A DNA stretch of 64,000 nt, from positions 44,179 to 108,178 of the forward strand of contig DATJPD010000068.1 in NCBI GenBank assembly GCA_035506575.1. The letters run 5' to 3'. Position numbers and translations under genes: made by a program. Positions within the stretch are counted from its first letter, which is position 1; each line of letters begins with the position of its first letter. Positions 15,531-24,454 of the stretch are shown here, piece after piece. Origin of the DNA: DATJPD01 sp035506575 (lineage in GTDB: Bacteria > Pseudomonadota > Alphaproteobacteria > CACIAM-22H2). Below the pieces are notes generated by a model that did not search any database, was not told the DNA's origin, and worked only from the letters and a program-made list of their open reading frames with translations.

Positions 15531-17330
15531 CTACACCGGCTGGTAGCGGCCGCCGATGGCGGGCTTGCCGTGGCCGAGCCCGGGCAGCTCCCACACCCCG
15601 GCGCCGCCGGGGTTCTTGTCGGCGCTGATCATGGCGTCGATAAGGTATGGTTTGTTGCTGGCGACCGCCGCCTTGATCGCATCGCCGAGATCCGCCGCCC
15701 GGTCAATGGTGACGCCCTCCACGCCCGCGGACCGCGCCATGGCGGCGAAGTCCGGGTTGTAGGGAGCGCCGGTCTTCGGATGGTGGAAGTCGGTCGCGAG
15801 CTCGCGGCCGTCGAGATAGCCGCGCTGCAACCCGCGGATCGAGGCGTAGGCGAAGTTGTTCCACACCACCCAGACGACCGGCAGGTCGTACTCGACCGCG
15901 GTGCCGAGCACGTTCGCGTGCATGAAGAAGGCGCCGTCGCCGCACACCGACACGCACGGCCGGTCCGGCGCTGCGAACTTGGCGCCGAGCACGCCGGCCA
16001 CGCCGAAGCCCATCGGGCCGAATCCCATGGAGCCCACGAGCGACTCAGGCCGCTTCGGCTTGCAGAACAGGTTCAGCCAGTTGTGATGCACGCCGATGTC
16101 GCTGACCAGGATCGCATCGTCCGGCAGTGCGTTGTCGATCTCGGCCGCGGCGCGCTGCGGGTGGATCGGCGTCGCGTTGTCGACGAAGCCGGGGGCGATG
16201 AACGCGTCCCACTCCTTGCGATAGCCATCGAGGGCGGCCAGCCATTTGCGGCGCGCCGCCGCCTTCGCATCCACGTCCTTGCGCGCGGCGATCTCGGCGA
16301 GCAACTGGCGCAGAAACGTCCGCACGTCGGCCATGAGGCCCAATGTTACCGGATAGTTGCGGCCGATCTCCTCCGGGTCGATGTCGACGTGGATGAGCTT
16401 GGTCGGCGGGATCGTGAACGAATAGCCGGGGATCCACGAGCTCGAGGTGCGGTCGTCGAAGCGCACGCCCAGCGCCAGCAACACGTCGGCCTGGCGGCAT
16501 CCGTGGTTCGCCTGATACGTCCCGCTGCGCGACACAAGGCCGAGCGACAGCGGATGCGAGGCGTCGATGGCGCCGAGACCGGACGCGGAGCTCGCGACCG
16601 CGATCTGCAGACGCTCGGCGAGCGCCTTCAGGTCATCCGCCGCTCCGCCGTATTTCACCCCTTGGCCCACGATGATGACCGGCCGCTCGGCCGCGAGCAG
16701 CAGGTCGACGGTCTTCTTCACACCCTCGGGGTCGGCCCCGCAGCGCGAGGAGATATTGGCGCTCCACTCCTCGGGATTGGGCGTCTCCGCCGCCGCGGCC
16801 TCCTCGAACACGTCGAACGGGACGTCGAGCACCACGGGGCCGGGCCGGCCGGTCACCATCGTCTTCCACGCCTGGCGGATGGCGAGCGGCACCATCTCGC
16901 CGCGCGTCGGCTGGAACACGCGCTTGCAATAGGAGCGCACGGTCGAGGGGAAATCGGCCTGGTAATGGCGGTACAGCTCCTGGAAGGCGCCGCGGTTGAA
17001 CTGGCTGGTCGGCACATTGCCGGTGATGGCGAGGAACGGGACCGAATCGAGAAACGAATTGGCAAGCGCGATCGGCAGGTTCGCCGAGCCGGGTCCGCAC
17101 GACGTGAAGGTCGCGGTCGGCCGGCCGGACACCCGGTAGTACACGTCCGCCATGAAGCCGGCGACGGTCTCGTGATGCACGGAGATCGTCTTGATGTCGC
17201 TCTTGCGCTCGAACAGCGCGTCGATCAGCTGGATGTTGCCGTGTCCGCACAACCCGAAGACGTAAGGGACCTTCTCGCGGACCAGGTAGTCGACGATCAC
17301 CTGGCCGCCGTCGAGCATGTTCTTTGTCAT
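15531..17330 (-). CDS. Thiamine-diphosphate-dependent enzyme (acetolactate synthase-like)
   Basis: The 599-residue enzyme has the three-domain ThDP fold. The activating Glu is seen in HHETVAG near residue 55. A central FAD/nucleotide-like domain follows (RPVIIVGQGVKYGGAADDL). The ThDP/Mg motif is GDGAFFMHANVLG ending in VVWNN. Similarity is to acetolactate synthase, glyoxylate carboligase and oxalyl-CoA decarboxylase-type enzymes. The ilvB-type motif around the substrate pocket (GAFQELYRHYQ) is not that of true acetohydroxyacid synthase, and no ilvN regulatory subunit is nearby, so a catabolic keto-acid role is more likely. A small cupin follows in the same operon. Confidence 0.88.
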   Translation of the reverse strand: MTKNMLDGGQVIVDYLVREKVPYVFGLCGHGNIQLIDALFERKSDIKTISVHHETVAGFMADVYYRVSGRPTATFTSCGPGSANLPIALANSFLDSVPFLAITGNVPTSQFNRGAFQELYRHYQADFPSTVRSYCKRVFQPTRGEMVPLAIRQAWKTMVTGRPGPVVLDVPFDVFEEAAAAETPNPEEWSANISSRCGADPEGVKKTVDLLLAAERPVIIVGQGVKYGGAADDLKALAERLQIAVASSASGLGAIDASHPLSLGLVSRSGTYQANHGCRQADVLLALGVRFDDRTSSSWIPGYSFTIPPTKLIHVDIDPEEIGRNYPVTLGLMADVRTFLRQLLAEIAARKDVDAKAAARRKWLAALDGYRKEWDAFIAPGFVDNATPIHPQRAAAEIDNALPDDAILVSDIGVHHNWLNLFCKPKRPESLVGSMGFGPMGFGVAGVLGAKFAAPDRPCVSVCGDGAFFMHANVLGTAVEYDLPVVWVVWNNFAYASIRGLQRGYLDGRELATDFHHPKTGAPYNPDFAAMARSAGVEGVTIDRAADLGDAIKAAVASNKPYLIDAMISADKNPGGAGVWELPGLGHGKPAIGGRYQPV

Positions 17331-17372
17331 TTCTAAGCCTCCCCGGCTTCCTGCTGCTTACCCCATCCAGCC

Positions 17373-17390
17373 CTGTGCGTAAACGCACAG
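17373..17390. promoter_or_regulatory. Perfect 8-bp inverted repeat between divergent genes
   Basis: CTGTGCGTAAACGCACAG is an 8+8 palindrome with a 2-base centre. It lies 43 bp before the ThDP-enzyme start and 63 bp before the gene at 17454. It has no U-tract, so a protein-binding operator is more likely than a terminator. The regulator is unknown. Confidence 0.5.
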
Positions 17391-17453
17391 AACCGCCTTC
17401 CCTACGATCGTATAAGGGGATCGGACACGTAACCCCTTCCGCGGACTGCGATC

Positions 17454-17816
17454 ATGGCCACGGCCGCCTCCACGTCCCCGCTCCCCTCCAAGGCAGAGAC
17501 CGTGCCGCTCTCGGCGCTTCCCGTCGCGGACCTGCCGGTATCGGCACCGGCGGATGAGCCGACCTGGCGGGAGCGCCTCTGGCAGCGAAGCCAGCCGGCC
17601 GTCGCCTACGGCACGCTGTTTCTCATGGGTATGTCCGGCGGCCTTGGGGTCGCGACCACCGCGAGCCTCACGATCCGCATCCTCAACGGCGGCCCGGACA
17701 AGCAGGTCGCGGCAGTCCGCCTTGCCGTGCCGCGGCCGGAGCCCGAACCGCTCGACGTGGAGATCCAAAAGGCGAAGGCCGAGCTCGACGCGGCGGTCGC
17801 GCAGCACGGCTCTTAG
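17454..17816 (+). CDS. Hypothetical single-pass membrane protein
   Basis: The 120-residue product has a Pro/Ser/Ala-rich N-terminus of about 50 residues. One likely transmembrane segment follows (VAYGTLFLMGMSGGLGVATTASLTI). The C-terminus (VEIQKAKAELDAAVAQ) is predicted to be short amphipathic helix. The N-terminal low-complexity half could be a cytoplasmic linker. No domain is recognised. It is a single-gene unit: divergent from the ThDP operon and followed within 10 bp by a strong intrinsic terminator. Confidence 0.6.
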   Translation: MATAASTSPLPSKAETVPLSALPVADLPVSAPADEPTWRERLWQRSQPAVAYGTLFLMGMSGGLGVATTASLTIRILNGGPDKQVAAVRLAVPRPEPEPLDVEIQKAKAELDAAVAQHGS

Positions 17817-17824
17817 GCAGCAAA

Positions 17825-17854
17825 AGGGGCGGCGCACGCGCCGCCCCTCTTTTT
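17825..17854. terminator. Intrinsic terminator, bidirectional
   Basis: A perfect 10-bp stem (AGGGGCGGCG/CGCCGCCCCT, loop CACG) is followed on the plus strand by CTTTTT. On the minus strand it is followed by TTTTG. It can therefore end both the gene at 17454 and the convergent lipoprotein gene at 17891. Confidence 0.9.
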
Positions 17855-17890
17855 GAGGCCCCAGTCTTTACCGGATTTGAGGCCCAGTCT

Positions 17891-18214
17891 TTACCGAACG
17901 ATCGGCGACGTGGTCGGCGGATATGCCGTGGCCGGTGCCGGCGGCACCGTCGTCGTCGGAGAGGCGCACTCGTAGGTCGCCACGCCGTTCTGCACGGACA
18001 CGAGGCGGGGCGGCACCATCTGGTTGCGGCAGTAATCGGCCGCGCGCTGATTGGCCTCGGCGAGATTGCTGCCCGTCACGTTGTACGACACCATGGCCGG
18101 GGTGGAACTCACGCGTTCGGGCCCGCCGCACCCGGTGAGCGCGCTGACAGCCAGCAACGCGCCAAGCAGGAGGGGGAAAGACAGGATCAGGGACTTGCGC
18201 GCTGACTGACGCAT
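17891..18214 (-). CDS. Small lipoprotein of unknown function
   Basis: The 107-residue protein starts at ATG 18214, with GGAG eight bases upstream. An earlier in-frame start at 18235 lacks a binding site. The N-terminus is a lipoprotein signal (SLILSFPLLLGALLAVSALTGC) with lipobox LTGC. The mature part has NQRAADYCRNQMVPPRLVSVQNGVATYEC, with two cysteines, and a Thr/Pro-rich tail. It is probably anchored in the outer or inner membrane facing the periplasm. Similar small Cys-containing lipoproteins are encoded at 53904 and 63461. The last codons and stop lie inside a short tandem duplication (TTTGAGGCCC-AGTCTTTACCG, two units at 17852-17897). Confidence 0.7.
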   Translation of the reverse strand: MRQSARKSLILSFPLLLGALLAVSALTGCGGPERVSSTPAMVSYNVTGSNLAEANQRAADYCRNQMVPPRLVSVQNGVATYECASPTTTVPPAPATAYPPTTSPIVR

Positions 18215-18342
18215 CGGCAGTTCTCCGTATTGCACAAGGGGTATCAGGGCCCGAGGTCCGCAGCCTGGCTATCAGGTTGCCCGATACTGACCGGGCAAAA
18301 CTCGACGGGCCCTGTAGTTCCCAGCCACATGTATCCGTCGTG

Positions 18343-18368
18343 GGAACTTTCGTACCGCCCCTATCGTT
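18343..18368 (+). promoter_or_regulatory. EcfG-type general stress promoter (GGAAC-N17-CGTT)
   Basis: GGAAC at 18343-18347 and CGTT at 18365-18368 have exactly 17 bases between them, a full match to the EcfG consensus. It lies 30 bp before the YeaQ/GlsB gene, a family well known in general-stress regulons. The -35 is also one arm of an inverted repeat (AGTTCCCA 18316-18323, TGGGAACT 18341-18348). Confidence 0.75.
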
Positions 18369-18398
18369 GCCTAGCGACATAGACCCTGGGAGACTCGC

Positions 18399-18656
18399 AT
18401 GTCGATCATCGGATGGATCGTGCTCGGGCTGATCGCCGGATTCATCGCGAGCAAGATCGTCAACAAACAAGGCGAAGGCTTCTTCCTCGACATTGTGCTG
18501 GGGATCATCGGCGCGCTGGTCGGCGGGTTCATCTTCAGTGCAGCTGGCGCCAGCCCGGTGACGGGCTTCAATGCCTATAGCCTGCTCGTTGCGGTGATCG
18601 GCGCCATCATCGTGTTGTTCCTTTATCACGCGCTGTTCGGCCGCCGCACGACCTGA
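18399..18656 (+). CDS. GlsB/YeaQ/YmgE family stress membrane protein
   Basis: The 85-residue protein has three hydrophobic helices separated by short Gly-rich turns (IIGWIVLGLIAGFIASKIV, FLDIVLGIIGALVGGFIF, LLVAVIGAIIVLFLYHALF). The GEGFFLDIVLGIIGALVGG signature defines the 'transglycosylase-associated' GlsB/YeaQ/YmgE family. Despite the family name, no enzymatic activity is established; members are small stress-induced inner-membrane proteins. A good ribosome binding site (TGGGAG) and a perfect EcfG promoter precede it. It is a single-gene unit. Confidence 0.92.
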   Translation: MSIIGWIVLGLIAGFIASKIVNKQGEGFFLDIVLGIIGALVGGFIFSAAGASPVTGFNAYSLLVAVIGAIIVLFLYHALFGRRTT

Positions 18657-18836
18657 CCCATCGCGGGCCTCCCCGGCCCGATTGCACCCTGCCGTCTGGG
18701 TCGAAAGTAGAACGCCTCACCCCTCCAATCGGCGGCAATTGCCGCCCGGTTTTCATTGTGCAAAGCTGTCCACCGAGGCATCAGCGGGGTGGACGGCCCG
18801 GAACGGGTCGAATCGCCCCCTACGGGGAGGCAAGCG

Positions 18837-20201
18837 ATGGCAGATCAACCGGTCATTCAAGTCTCGCGTCTGCTGGACGAGCGCGGGCTGAGCTCGTTCC
18901 AGATCCGATTGCTCGCGTGGTCGTTCCTCATCGTCCTCATCGACGGCTACGACATCGGGGCGATCGCGTTCGCCGCACCCCACCTGATCGGCGAGTGGCA
19001 CGTGGCGCCGAAGGCGCTGGGTGCGGTGTTCAGCGCCAGCCTCGTCGGTATCCTGCTCGGCTCGGCCCTGTTCGGCTGGGTCGGCGACCGCGCCGGCCGG
19101 AAGGTGGCGCTCGCCAGCGCAAACCTCCTTTTCGGCATTTTCACCCTGGCCGCCGCCTACTCGACGAATCTCGACCAGATGTTCTGGCTGCGCCTGTTGG
19201 CCGGCATCGGCATCGGCGGCGTCATCCCCAACGTGGTGGCGATCAACGTCGAATCGGCCCCGCACAATCTGCGCGCGACCCTGGCCCTCATCGCCGTCGG
19301 GTGCGTGCCGCTCGGCGGCGCCATCCCCGGCTTCATCACCGCGTTGTTCGTCGCGAAATACGGCTGGCAGATCCTGTTCGTGGTCGGCGGCATCGTGCCG
19401 ATCCTGATCGGCCTGTTCGCATTCGGCGCCCTGCCCGAGTCGATCAAGTTCATGGCGCTGCACGAGAGCCAGCGCCGGCACATGGAGAAGATGATCGCCG
19501 AGATCCGGCCCGACATCGTCGTGCCGCCGAACGCGCGCTTCGTGATCGAGGACGAACGGCAGTACCCGGGCTTCAACCCGGCCTATCTGTTCCGCGACGG
19601 CATGGCGTTGATCACCCCGCTCCTCTGGCTGCTGTTCGCGCTCAACCTCATGGGCTATTTCTTCCTCGCGAGCTGGACGCCGACCTTGATGGCAGCGGCG
19701 AAGCTGCCGCCTGAGACGGGCGCCCTGGCCGGCGCCTTGCTGCAGGTCGGCGGCACGGTGGGGGCCCTGGTCTTGTGCCGGTGGCTGGAACGCCACCGTT
19801 TTTTCGCAATCGCGATCATGTTCGTGCTCGCGGTCCCGGTGGTCGGCTATATCGGCTTTGCCGGCCTGACGTCGCAGACGACGCTGCTGGTCACGACGTT
19901 CTTCGCCGGCTTCCTGGTGCTCGGCATCCAGTCGGGCATCAACGTCGCGGGAGCGATGGTCTATCCGACCTCGCTGCGCGCCAACGGCTCGGGCTGGGAG
20001 CTCGGCCTCGGGCGCATCGGCTCGATCGTCGGCCCCCTGGTCGGCGCCCTGTTCGTGGGAATGCCGGTCCAGAACCTGTACATGTGGTCGGCGCTGCCCT
20101 TCGCGGCGGGTGCGATCGTCTGCTATGCGATCCACCGGCTCAACACGGCGCGGCTGGCGGAGCGGTCGGGCCTCGCCGAACAGCCAGCGGCGGCGGAATA
20201 G
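18837..20201 (+). CDS. MFS transporter, aromatic acid:H+ symporter (AAHS) type
   Basis: The start at ATG 18837 has GGGGAGG seven bases upstream. The product is 454 residues with 12 membrane helices. TM1 carries LIDGYDIGAIAFAAPHL, the DGYD signature of PcaK/BenK-like AAHS transporters. Motif A is FGWVGDRAGRKVAL. The central cytoplasmic loop is long and charged (ALHESQRRHMEKMIAEIRP). It probably imports a benzoate-type or other aromatic acid with protons. It is convergent with the LLM oxidoreductase gene (adjacent stops), which might process such compounds. Confidence 0.9.
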   Translation: MADQPVIQVSRLLDERGLSSFQIRLLAWSFLIVLIDGYDIGAIAFAAPHLIGEWHVAPKALGAVFSASLVGILLGSALFGWVGDRAGRKVALASANLLFGIFTLAAAYSTNLDQMFWLRLLAGIGIGGVIPNVVAINVESAPHNLRATLALIAVGCVPLGGAIPGFITALFVAKYGWQILFVVGGIVPILIGLFAFGALPESIKFMALHESQRRHMEKMIAEIRPDIVVPPNARFVIEDERQYPGFNPAYLFRDGMALITPLLWLLFALNLMGYFFLASWTPTLMAAAKLPPETGALAGALLQVGGTVGALVLCRWLERHRFFAIAIMFVLAVPVVGYIGFAGLTSQTTLLVTTFFAGFLVLGIQSGINVAGAMVYPTSLRANGSGWELGLGRIGSIVGPLVGALFVGMPVQNLYMWSALPFAAGAIVCYAIHRLNTARLAERSGLAEQPAAAE

Positions 20202-21290
20202 TCAGAACGGCTCGTAGCCGCGCAAAGCCGGGATCACTTGTTCGCCGAACAGGCGGATCGACCGCAGGAGCTCGCGCTCCGGCAGGTCGGCGAAGTTGAA
20301 CTCGCCCATGAAGACGTTGAATACGCCGGCCTCGGCCGCGGCGCGGATCTTCCCGGCCACGGTGCGCGGCGAGCCGATGAACACCAGCTCGTTCTTCAGG
20401 ATGTAATCCGGGTCGAACAGGTTGGCCATGATCTCGGAGGCGCCGGGCTCGCCACGGCCGATGAATTTCTTCGCGTGCGCCTGGGCCCGCTGCTCGAACG
20501 TCTCGCCGGGCTTGGGCGGTGCGAGGAATCCCTCGTAGGCGCGGCTGGCGCGGAGCCGGGCGGTCTCGATCGCCTTCTCGTCCGTCTCGTCCACGTAGAT
20601 GACGGTGCAATAGGCGATCTTCGGCTTCCTCGGGTGGCCGGCCTTGGCCCAGTCGGCGAGGAACTTGCGATAGCGCGGGGCCGCGTCGGCGCGCGGGTAG
20701 ACGAGGAAATAACCGGGATTGATGCCTTTCTCGGCGCAGAACTCGAGCGTCTGCGGATCGCGGCTCATCATCCATAGGGGCGGATGCGGCCGCTGCACCG
20801 GCGGGACCGAGATCTGCGCGCGCTCGGTGTGGAAGTCGTGGCCCTGGAAGGAGAACGGCTGGTCCGGCCCGAAGGCCGCGCGCAGATAGTCGACGAACTC
20901 GAGGGTCGGCGATTTCCTCTGGCTGTAGTCGAGCCCGAACGGGCGGAAATAGTCGGCGTTGATTCCGGGAACCAGGCCCAGCTCCATGCGGCCGGCCAGC
21001 ATCTGGTCGACGATCGCGATCTCCTCGGCGAGGCGCAGCGGATGATAGAGCGGCACGATGTACCCCATCGGGCCGATGCGCATCCGGCGCGTGCGCGCCC
21101 CCGCCCCCACCGCATAGAGGCTGGGCGAGGACATCCAGCTCTCGTCCGGGCGGAAATGGTGCTCGACGCAGAACGAGTAGTCGAATCCCAGCTCATCGCA
21201 GAGCTGAAGCTCGCGCCACAGCTCCTCGTAGCGCTGGTGCGGCGTCATTCCCGGCTTGCGCCAGATATGCGAGAAATGGGCGAACTCCAT
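20202..21290 (-). CDS. LLM-class flavin-dependent oxidoreductase
   Basis: The start was set at ATG 21290 because GAGGAG precedes it and homology begins at MEFAHFSHIWRKPGMTPHQRYEELWRELQL. The 362-residue protein has the bacterial luciferase-like TIM barrel: DELGFDYSFCVEHHF, then ARTRRMRIGPMGYIVPLYHPLRLAEEIAIVDQM, which are F420/FMN-pocket regions of the LLM superfamily. It would oxidise a small organic substrate using reduced flavin from a separate reductase. It is divergent from the D-2-hydroxyacid dehydrogenase gene with only 31 bp between starts. Confidence 0.88.
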   Translation of the reverse strand: MEFAHFSHIWRKPGMTPHQRYEELWRELQLCDELGFDYSFCVEHHFRPDESWMSSPSLYAVGAGARTRRMRIGPMGYIVPLYHPLRLAEEIAIVDQMLAGRMELGLVPGINADYFRPFGLDYSQRKSPTLEFVDYLRAAFGPDQPFSFQGHDFHTERAQISVPPVQRPHPPLWMMSRDPQTLEFCAEKGINPGYFLVYPRADAAPRYRKFLADWAKAGHPRKPKIAYCTVIYVDETDEKAIETARLRASRAYEGFLAPPKPGETFEQRAQAHAKKFIGRGEPGASEIMANLFDPDYILKNELVFIGSPRTVAGKIRAAAEAGVFNVFMGEFNFADLPERELLRSIRLFGEQVIPALRGYEPF

Positions 21291-21321
21291 CGGCACTGCT
21301 CCTCGAGACTCCGGAGAGATC

Positions 21322-22290
21322 ATGCTCCCCTCGCGCGACCGTCTGACGATCTGCTTTGCCCATGTGGCTTATCAGCTTCAGGACCACTTCGCCAGACGGC
21401 GCAGCGGCCTCAAGTCGGTCGAGGCGCGAAGCCGCGAGGCGCTCGAGGCAGCACTCCCCGATGCCGACGTCCTCGTCGTCTCGGGGCTGTGGCACAACGC
21501 GCTTCTGGACCGGGCGCCCAAGCTGCGCTTCATCCAGTCGATCGGCGCCGGGGTCGATCAGTTCCCGCAGGACCGGCTGAAAGAGCGTGGCATCCGCCTC
21601 GCGAGCGCCCGCGGCGTCAACGAGCGCGCGGTCGCGGAGCACGCGCTGGCCTTGATCCTGGCGCTGGCGCGGCGGCTGCCGGAGGCCCGCGACAACCAGA
21701 AGAAACATTTCTGGCGGCAGATGATCAGCGCCGTCGACCAGCGCGAGGATGAGCTTGCGGGCAAGACCTTACTGATCATCGGCATCGGCGGCATCGGCGG
21801 CCGCCTCGCGCGGCTTGCCAAGGCGCTCGACATGCGGGTGGTCGGGATCCGCCGGGATGCAGGCGCCGGTGCCAACGGGGCCGACGTGGTCCACACCCTG
21901 GCCGACCTCGACCGCCTGCTGCCGGAGGCCGATATCGTGGCCCTGACCTGTCCCCTGACGCCGGAGACCGCCGGGGTGATCGGCACCCGGGCGCTGGCGT
22001 CGATGAAGAAAACGGCGGTGCTGATCAACGTCGCGCGCGGCCGCTGCGTCGACGAGGCGGCCCTCGTCAGCGCCTTGACCGAACGCCGCATCGCCGCCGC
22101 CGGGCTCGACTGCTTCGCCGAAGAGCCGCTGGCTTCAGCCTCGCCCCTGTGGGACTTCGAGAACGTCCTCATCACGCCGCATACGGCGGGCGAGACGCAG
22201 CGCTACGAGGAGAACGTGCTCGACGTGATGCTCGAGAACCTGGACCGCCTGTGGCGCGGCGAGGTGATGCTCAAGAACCAGGTGGTTTAA
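21322..22290 (+). CDS. D-2-hydroxyacid dehydrogenase, NAD(P)-dependent
   Basis: The ATG at 21322 follows GGAGAG; an upstream in-frame start lacks this. The 322-residue enzyme shows LLIIGIGGIGGRLARLAKAL, the Rossmann GxGxxG nucleotide site. It also has the family catalytic set: Arg in NVARGRCVDEAALV, Glu in DCFAEEPL, and His in ITPHTAGET. The class reduces 2-keto acids or oxidises D-2-hydroxy acids such as glyoxylate, hydroxypyruvate or phosphoglycerate. The short form without an ACT domain argues against SerA. Its stop TAA overlaps the stop of the convergent MscS gene (TTAA). Confidence 0.92.
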   Translation: MLPSRDRLTICFAHVAYQLQDHFARRRSGLKSVEARSREALEAALPDADVLVVSGLWHNALLDRAPKLRFIQSIGAGVDQFPQDRLKERGIRLASARGVNERAVAEHALALILALARRLPEARDNQKKHFWRQMISAVDQREDELAGKTLLIIGIGGIGGRLARLAKALDMRVVGIRRDAGAGANGADVVHTLADLDRLLPEADIVALTCPLTPETAGVIGTRALASMKKTAVLINVARGRCVDEAALVSALTERRIAAAGLDCFAEEPLASASPLWDFENVLITPHTAGETQRYEENVLDVMLENLDRLWRGEVMLKNQVV

Positions 22291-24413
22291 GCGCCGGCGA
22301 CGTTGCGTGCCGGGCGAGGGATCTCGCTCACCTGGGCCTCGGCGGCGGCCGCCGGTGCCACAGGCGGCTTCGGCACGTCCTCGGCGCTCGCCGGAACGGT
22401 GACCGTCTGGATCATCACGTTCGAGCTCGCGAACTCGATGCCCTTCTCGCGGAAGCGCTGGGTGATGCGCTTCAGCGCCTCGCGCTGAAGCAAGGTCGGC
22501 TGTCCCGGCCGGGCGGTGAACTTCAGGCGCACGACGAGGCCTAGCGGGTCGATTTCGGACACGCCCTGCATCTTCAGCGGCTGGAGCAGCTCGGAGGCGA
22601 ATTCGGGATCCTGCATCATCTCCGCGCCGATCTGCTTGACCGTCTTGCGGACCTTGTCGATGTCGGTGTTGATCTGCAGGCGGAGATTGAACTTCACCGT
22701 GGTCCAGTCGCGGCTGAAATTGGTCACCTGCTGGATCTGGCCGAACGGGATCACGTGGATCTGGCCGTTCTGGTGGCGCAGGCGCAGCGAGCGCACGGAC
22801 ATGCTCTCGACCGTGCCCTTGGCCTTGCCGGTGTCGATGTATTCGCCGATGCGGAACGCATCGTCGGCCATGAAGAAGATTCCCGAGACGATGTCGTGCA
22901 CCAGCGACTGCGACCCGAAGCTGATGGCAAGGCCGAAGATCGAGGCGCCGGCGATCAGCGAGGTCGTGTTCACGCCGAGATCCGACAGCGCGATGAGCGC
23001 TGCCACCGTGGCGATCGACACGAGCACGAAAATCCGCAAGACGGGCAGCATGGTCTGCAGGCGGGTGGCGATGGGCGGGATGCCGCCGTTCTCGTCGGAT
23101 TGCAGCGGACCCGACGCCAGAGGTGTGGTCTCCGTGTGGATCGAGACCACGTGCCACAGCACGTAGGCGACGTACATCGTCGCGGCGGCACTCGCCACCG
23201 GCCGGCGGAGCGCCTCCCACTCGGTCACCGGCAGGACCTGGGACAGCGGTTCGATCCAGATCTCGGCGATCAGGACCGCGGCGGCCAGCCACAGCAGCAC
23301 GCCGAAGCAATGCCGGATCAGACGATGCCAGCGGGCCGTCCGGCTCGTCTCGGCAGGAGCGGCAGCGCCTCCTGCCGAACGCAGCAGCGATGCCTTGAGG
23401 ATCGAGTGGAGAACCAGGGCCCCAAGCACCACGCCGCCCGTGCTCACCAGCGCCCAGGTGAGCGACAGATCCACGACGATGACGCCCCAGAGCCAGGCCA
23501 GGGTGACCGCCAGCACGTAAACGAGTGCGACCGGATACCAGAGGTGCCCCGCGACCGACCTTTGGGAGAGCTCCGCGGCCGCCGCGGTGGTGGGTGTGGC
23601 GCGCAAGGTGCGGTGCAGGCGTCCGACGAGGTAGAAGGCCAGACCGCCGTCGATGATGCCGACGCCGAGCGCCATGAACTGCACCGCCGGAAGCGGCATG
23701 TTCGCGCGCAAAAATGCGCGGAGGAGCGCGCGCGAGAACGCGAAGAACGCCAGTAGCCATGCTGCCAGACGGTGCATCTCGGCGGCATGGATGTCGCCAG
23801 CCTCGACCAGGCGCGCGCCGGGCTGGCGATGGCGCAGCAGGACGTCGACCGGCAGCATCGTGAGGCGCCAGTGAACGAAGCCGGCGAGAAGCGAGACGGT
23901 CAACGCCGCGCGGGCAGAGTCGTCGACGAACCACAATGTCTTGGCCGCGCTGAAGATGGCGATCTGTACGGCGACGCCGCACAGATCTCCGATCAAGGTG
24001 CTGACCATCTGCGGGCCTTGCCGGCCCGATCGCGAGAAGAAGCCGCGGCAAACCCGTTCGACCCATGCCGGCACCAGCAGGAACGCCGCGAGTGCCGCCG
24101 CGAGTGCCATCAGCGATTGCCAGATCCATGGTCCGGCCGGGCCTTGGGCCGGGTCGGCGATCTGGTTCATGAACCGGCGGAGATCGGAACCGAGTGCCGG
24201 GGCTTCGGCCAGGATCGGCCTCAGACGGTCCATGATATCGATGGCCGTCGCTGCCACGGCCTCGGCGGGACCAGATGAGAAAACCTGGCGGGCCGCCCCG
24301 GAGCGGCCCGAATCGGTCGCCGCCAGGGCGGAAGGTGCCTGGCAGATCAGGAGGGCTGCGAGCGGCAGGAGCCGCGCGAGCCGCAGCGGAGATCCGATGC
24401 GCCTGAGAGTCAC
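22287..24413 (-). CDS. Large MscS-family mechanosensitive ion channel
   Basis: The 708-residue protein starts at a GTG with a signal-like segment (LARLLPLAALLICQAPSALA). It has many membrane helices before the conserved pore region GASIFGLAISFGSQSLVHDIVSG. The MscS beta-domain continues with GEYIDTGKAKGTVESMSVRSLRLRHQNG and the C-terminal alpha/beta part (KFTARPGQPTLLQREALKRI). This architecture, with an extra N-terminal membrane block, is like the longer MscS-like channels of E. coli (YbdG/YbiO class). It should open under membrane tension to release solutes on hypoosmotic shock. Single-gene unit. Confidence 0.9.
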   Translation of the reverse strand: MTLRRIGSPLRLARLLPLAALLICQAPSALAATDSGRSGAARQVFSSGPAEAVAATAIDIMDRLRPILAEAPALGSDLRRFMNQIADPAQGPAGPWIWQSLMALAAALAAFLLVPAWVERVCRGFFSRSGRQGPQMVSTLIGDLCGVAVQIAIFSAAKTLWFVDDSARAALTVSLLAGFVHWRLTMLPVDVLLRHRQPGARLVEAGDIHAAEMHRLAAWLLAFFAFSRALLRAFLRANMPLPAVQFMALGVGIIDGGLAFYLVGRLHRTLRATPTTAAAAELSQRSVAGHLWYPVALVYVLAVTLAWLWGVIVVDLSLTWALVSTGGVVLGALVLHSILKASLLRSAGGAAAPAETSRTARWHRLIRHCFGVLLWLAAAVLIAEIWIEPLSQVLPVTEWEALRRPVASAAATMYVAYVLWHVVSIHTETTPLASGPLQSDENGGIPPIATRLQTMLPVLRIFVLVSIATVAALIALSDLGVNTTSLIAGASIFGLAISFGSQSLVHDIVSGIFFMADDAFRIGEYIDTGKAKGTVESMSVRSLRLRHQNGQIHVIPFGQIQQVTNFSRDWTTVKFNLRLQINTDIDKVRKTVKQIGAEMMQDPEFASELLQPLKMQGVSEIDPLGLVVRLKFTARPGQPTLLQREALKRITQRFREKGIEFASSNVMIQTVTVPASAEDVPKPPVAPAAAAEAQVSEIPRPARNVAGA

Positions 24414-24454
24414 TCTGAAGATCCTGCGTTCACGGTGACCTCATTCTACGCCTT

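Noticed and set aside
15531..17330. Acetohydroxyacid synthase of branched-chain amino acid synthesis
   Set aside because: No regulatory subunit nearby and substrate-pocket motifs differ, so only a general ThDP-enzyme call was made.
15471..17336. A 621-codon open frame on the plus strand
   Set aside because: It lies exactly antisense to the ThDP enzyme, has Arg/His/Asp-rich shadow composition and no domain. It is a by-product of high GC content.
18316..18348. The AGTTCCCA/TGGGAACT inverted repeat as a divergent pair of EcfG promoters
   Set aside because: Only the plus-strand direction has CGTT at 16-17 bases. The minus-strand direction has a poor -10 at the wrong distance.
22135..24129. A second long minus-strand frame inside the MscS region
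   Set aside because: It overlaps the MscS gene in another frame and reads as Arg/Gly/Pro-rich nonsense.
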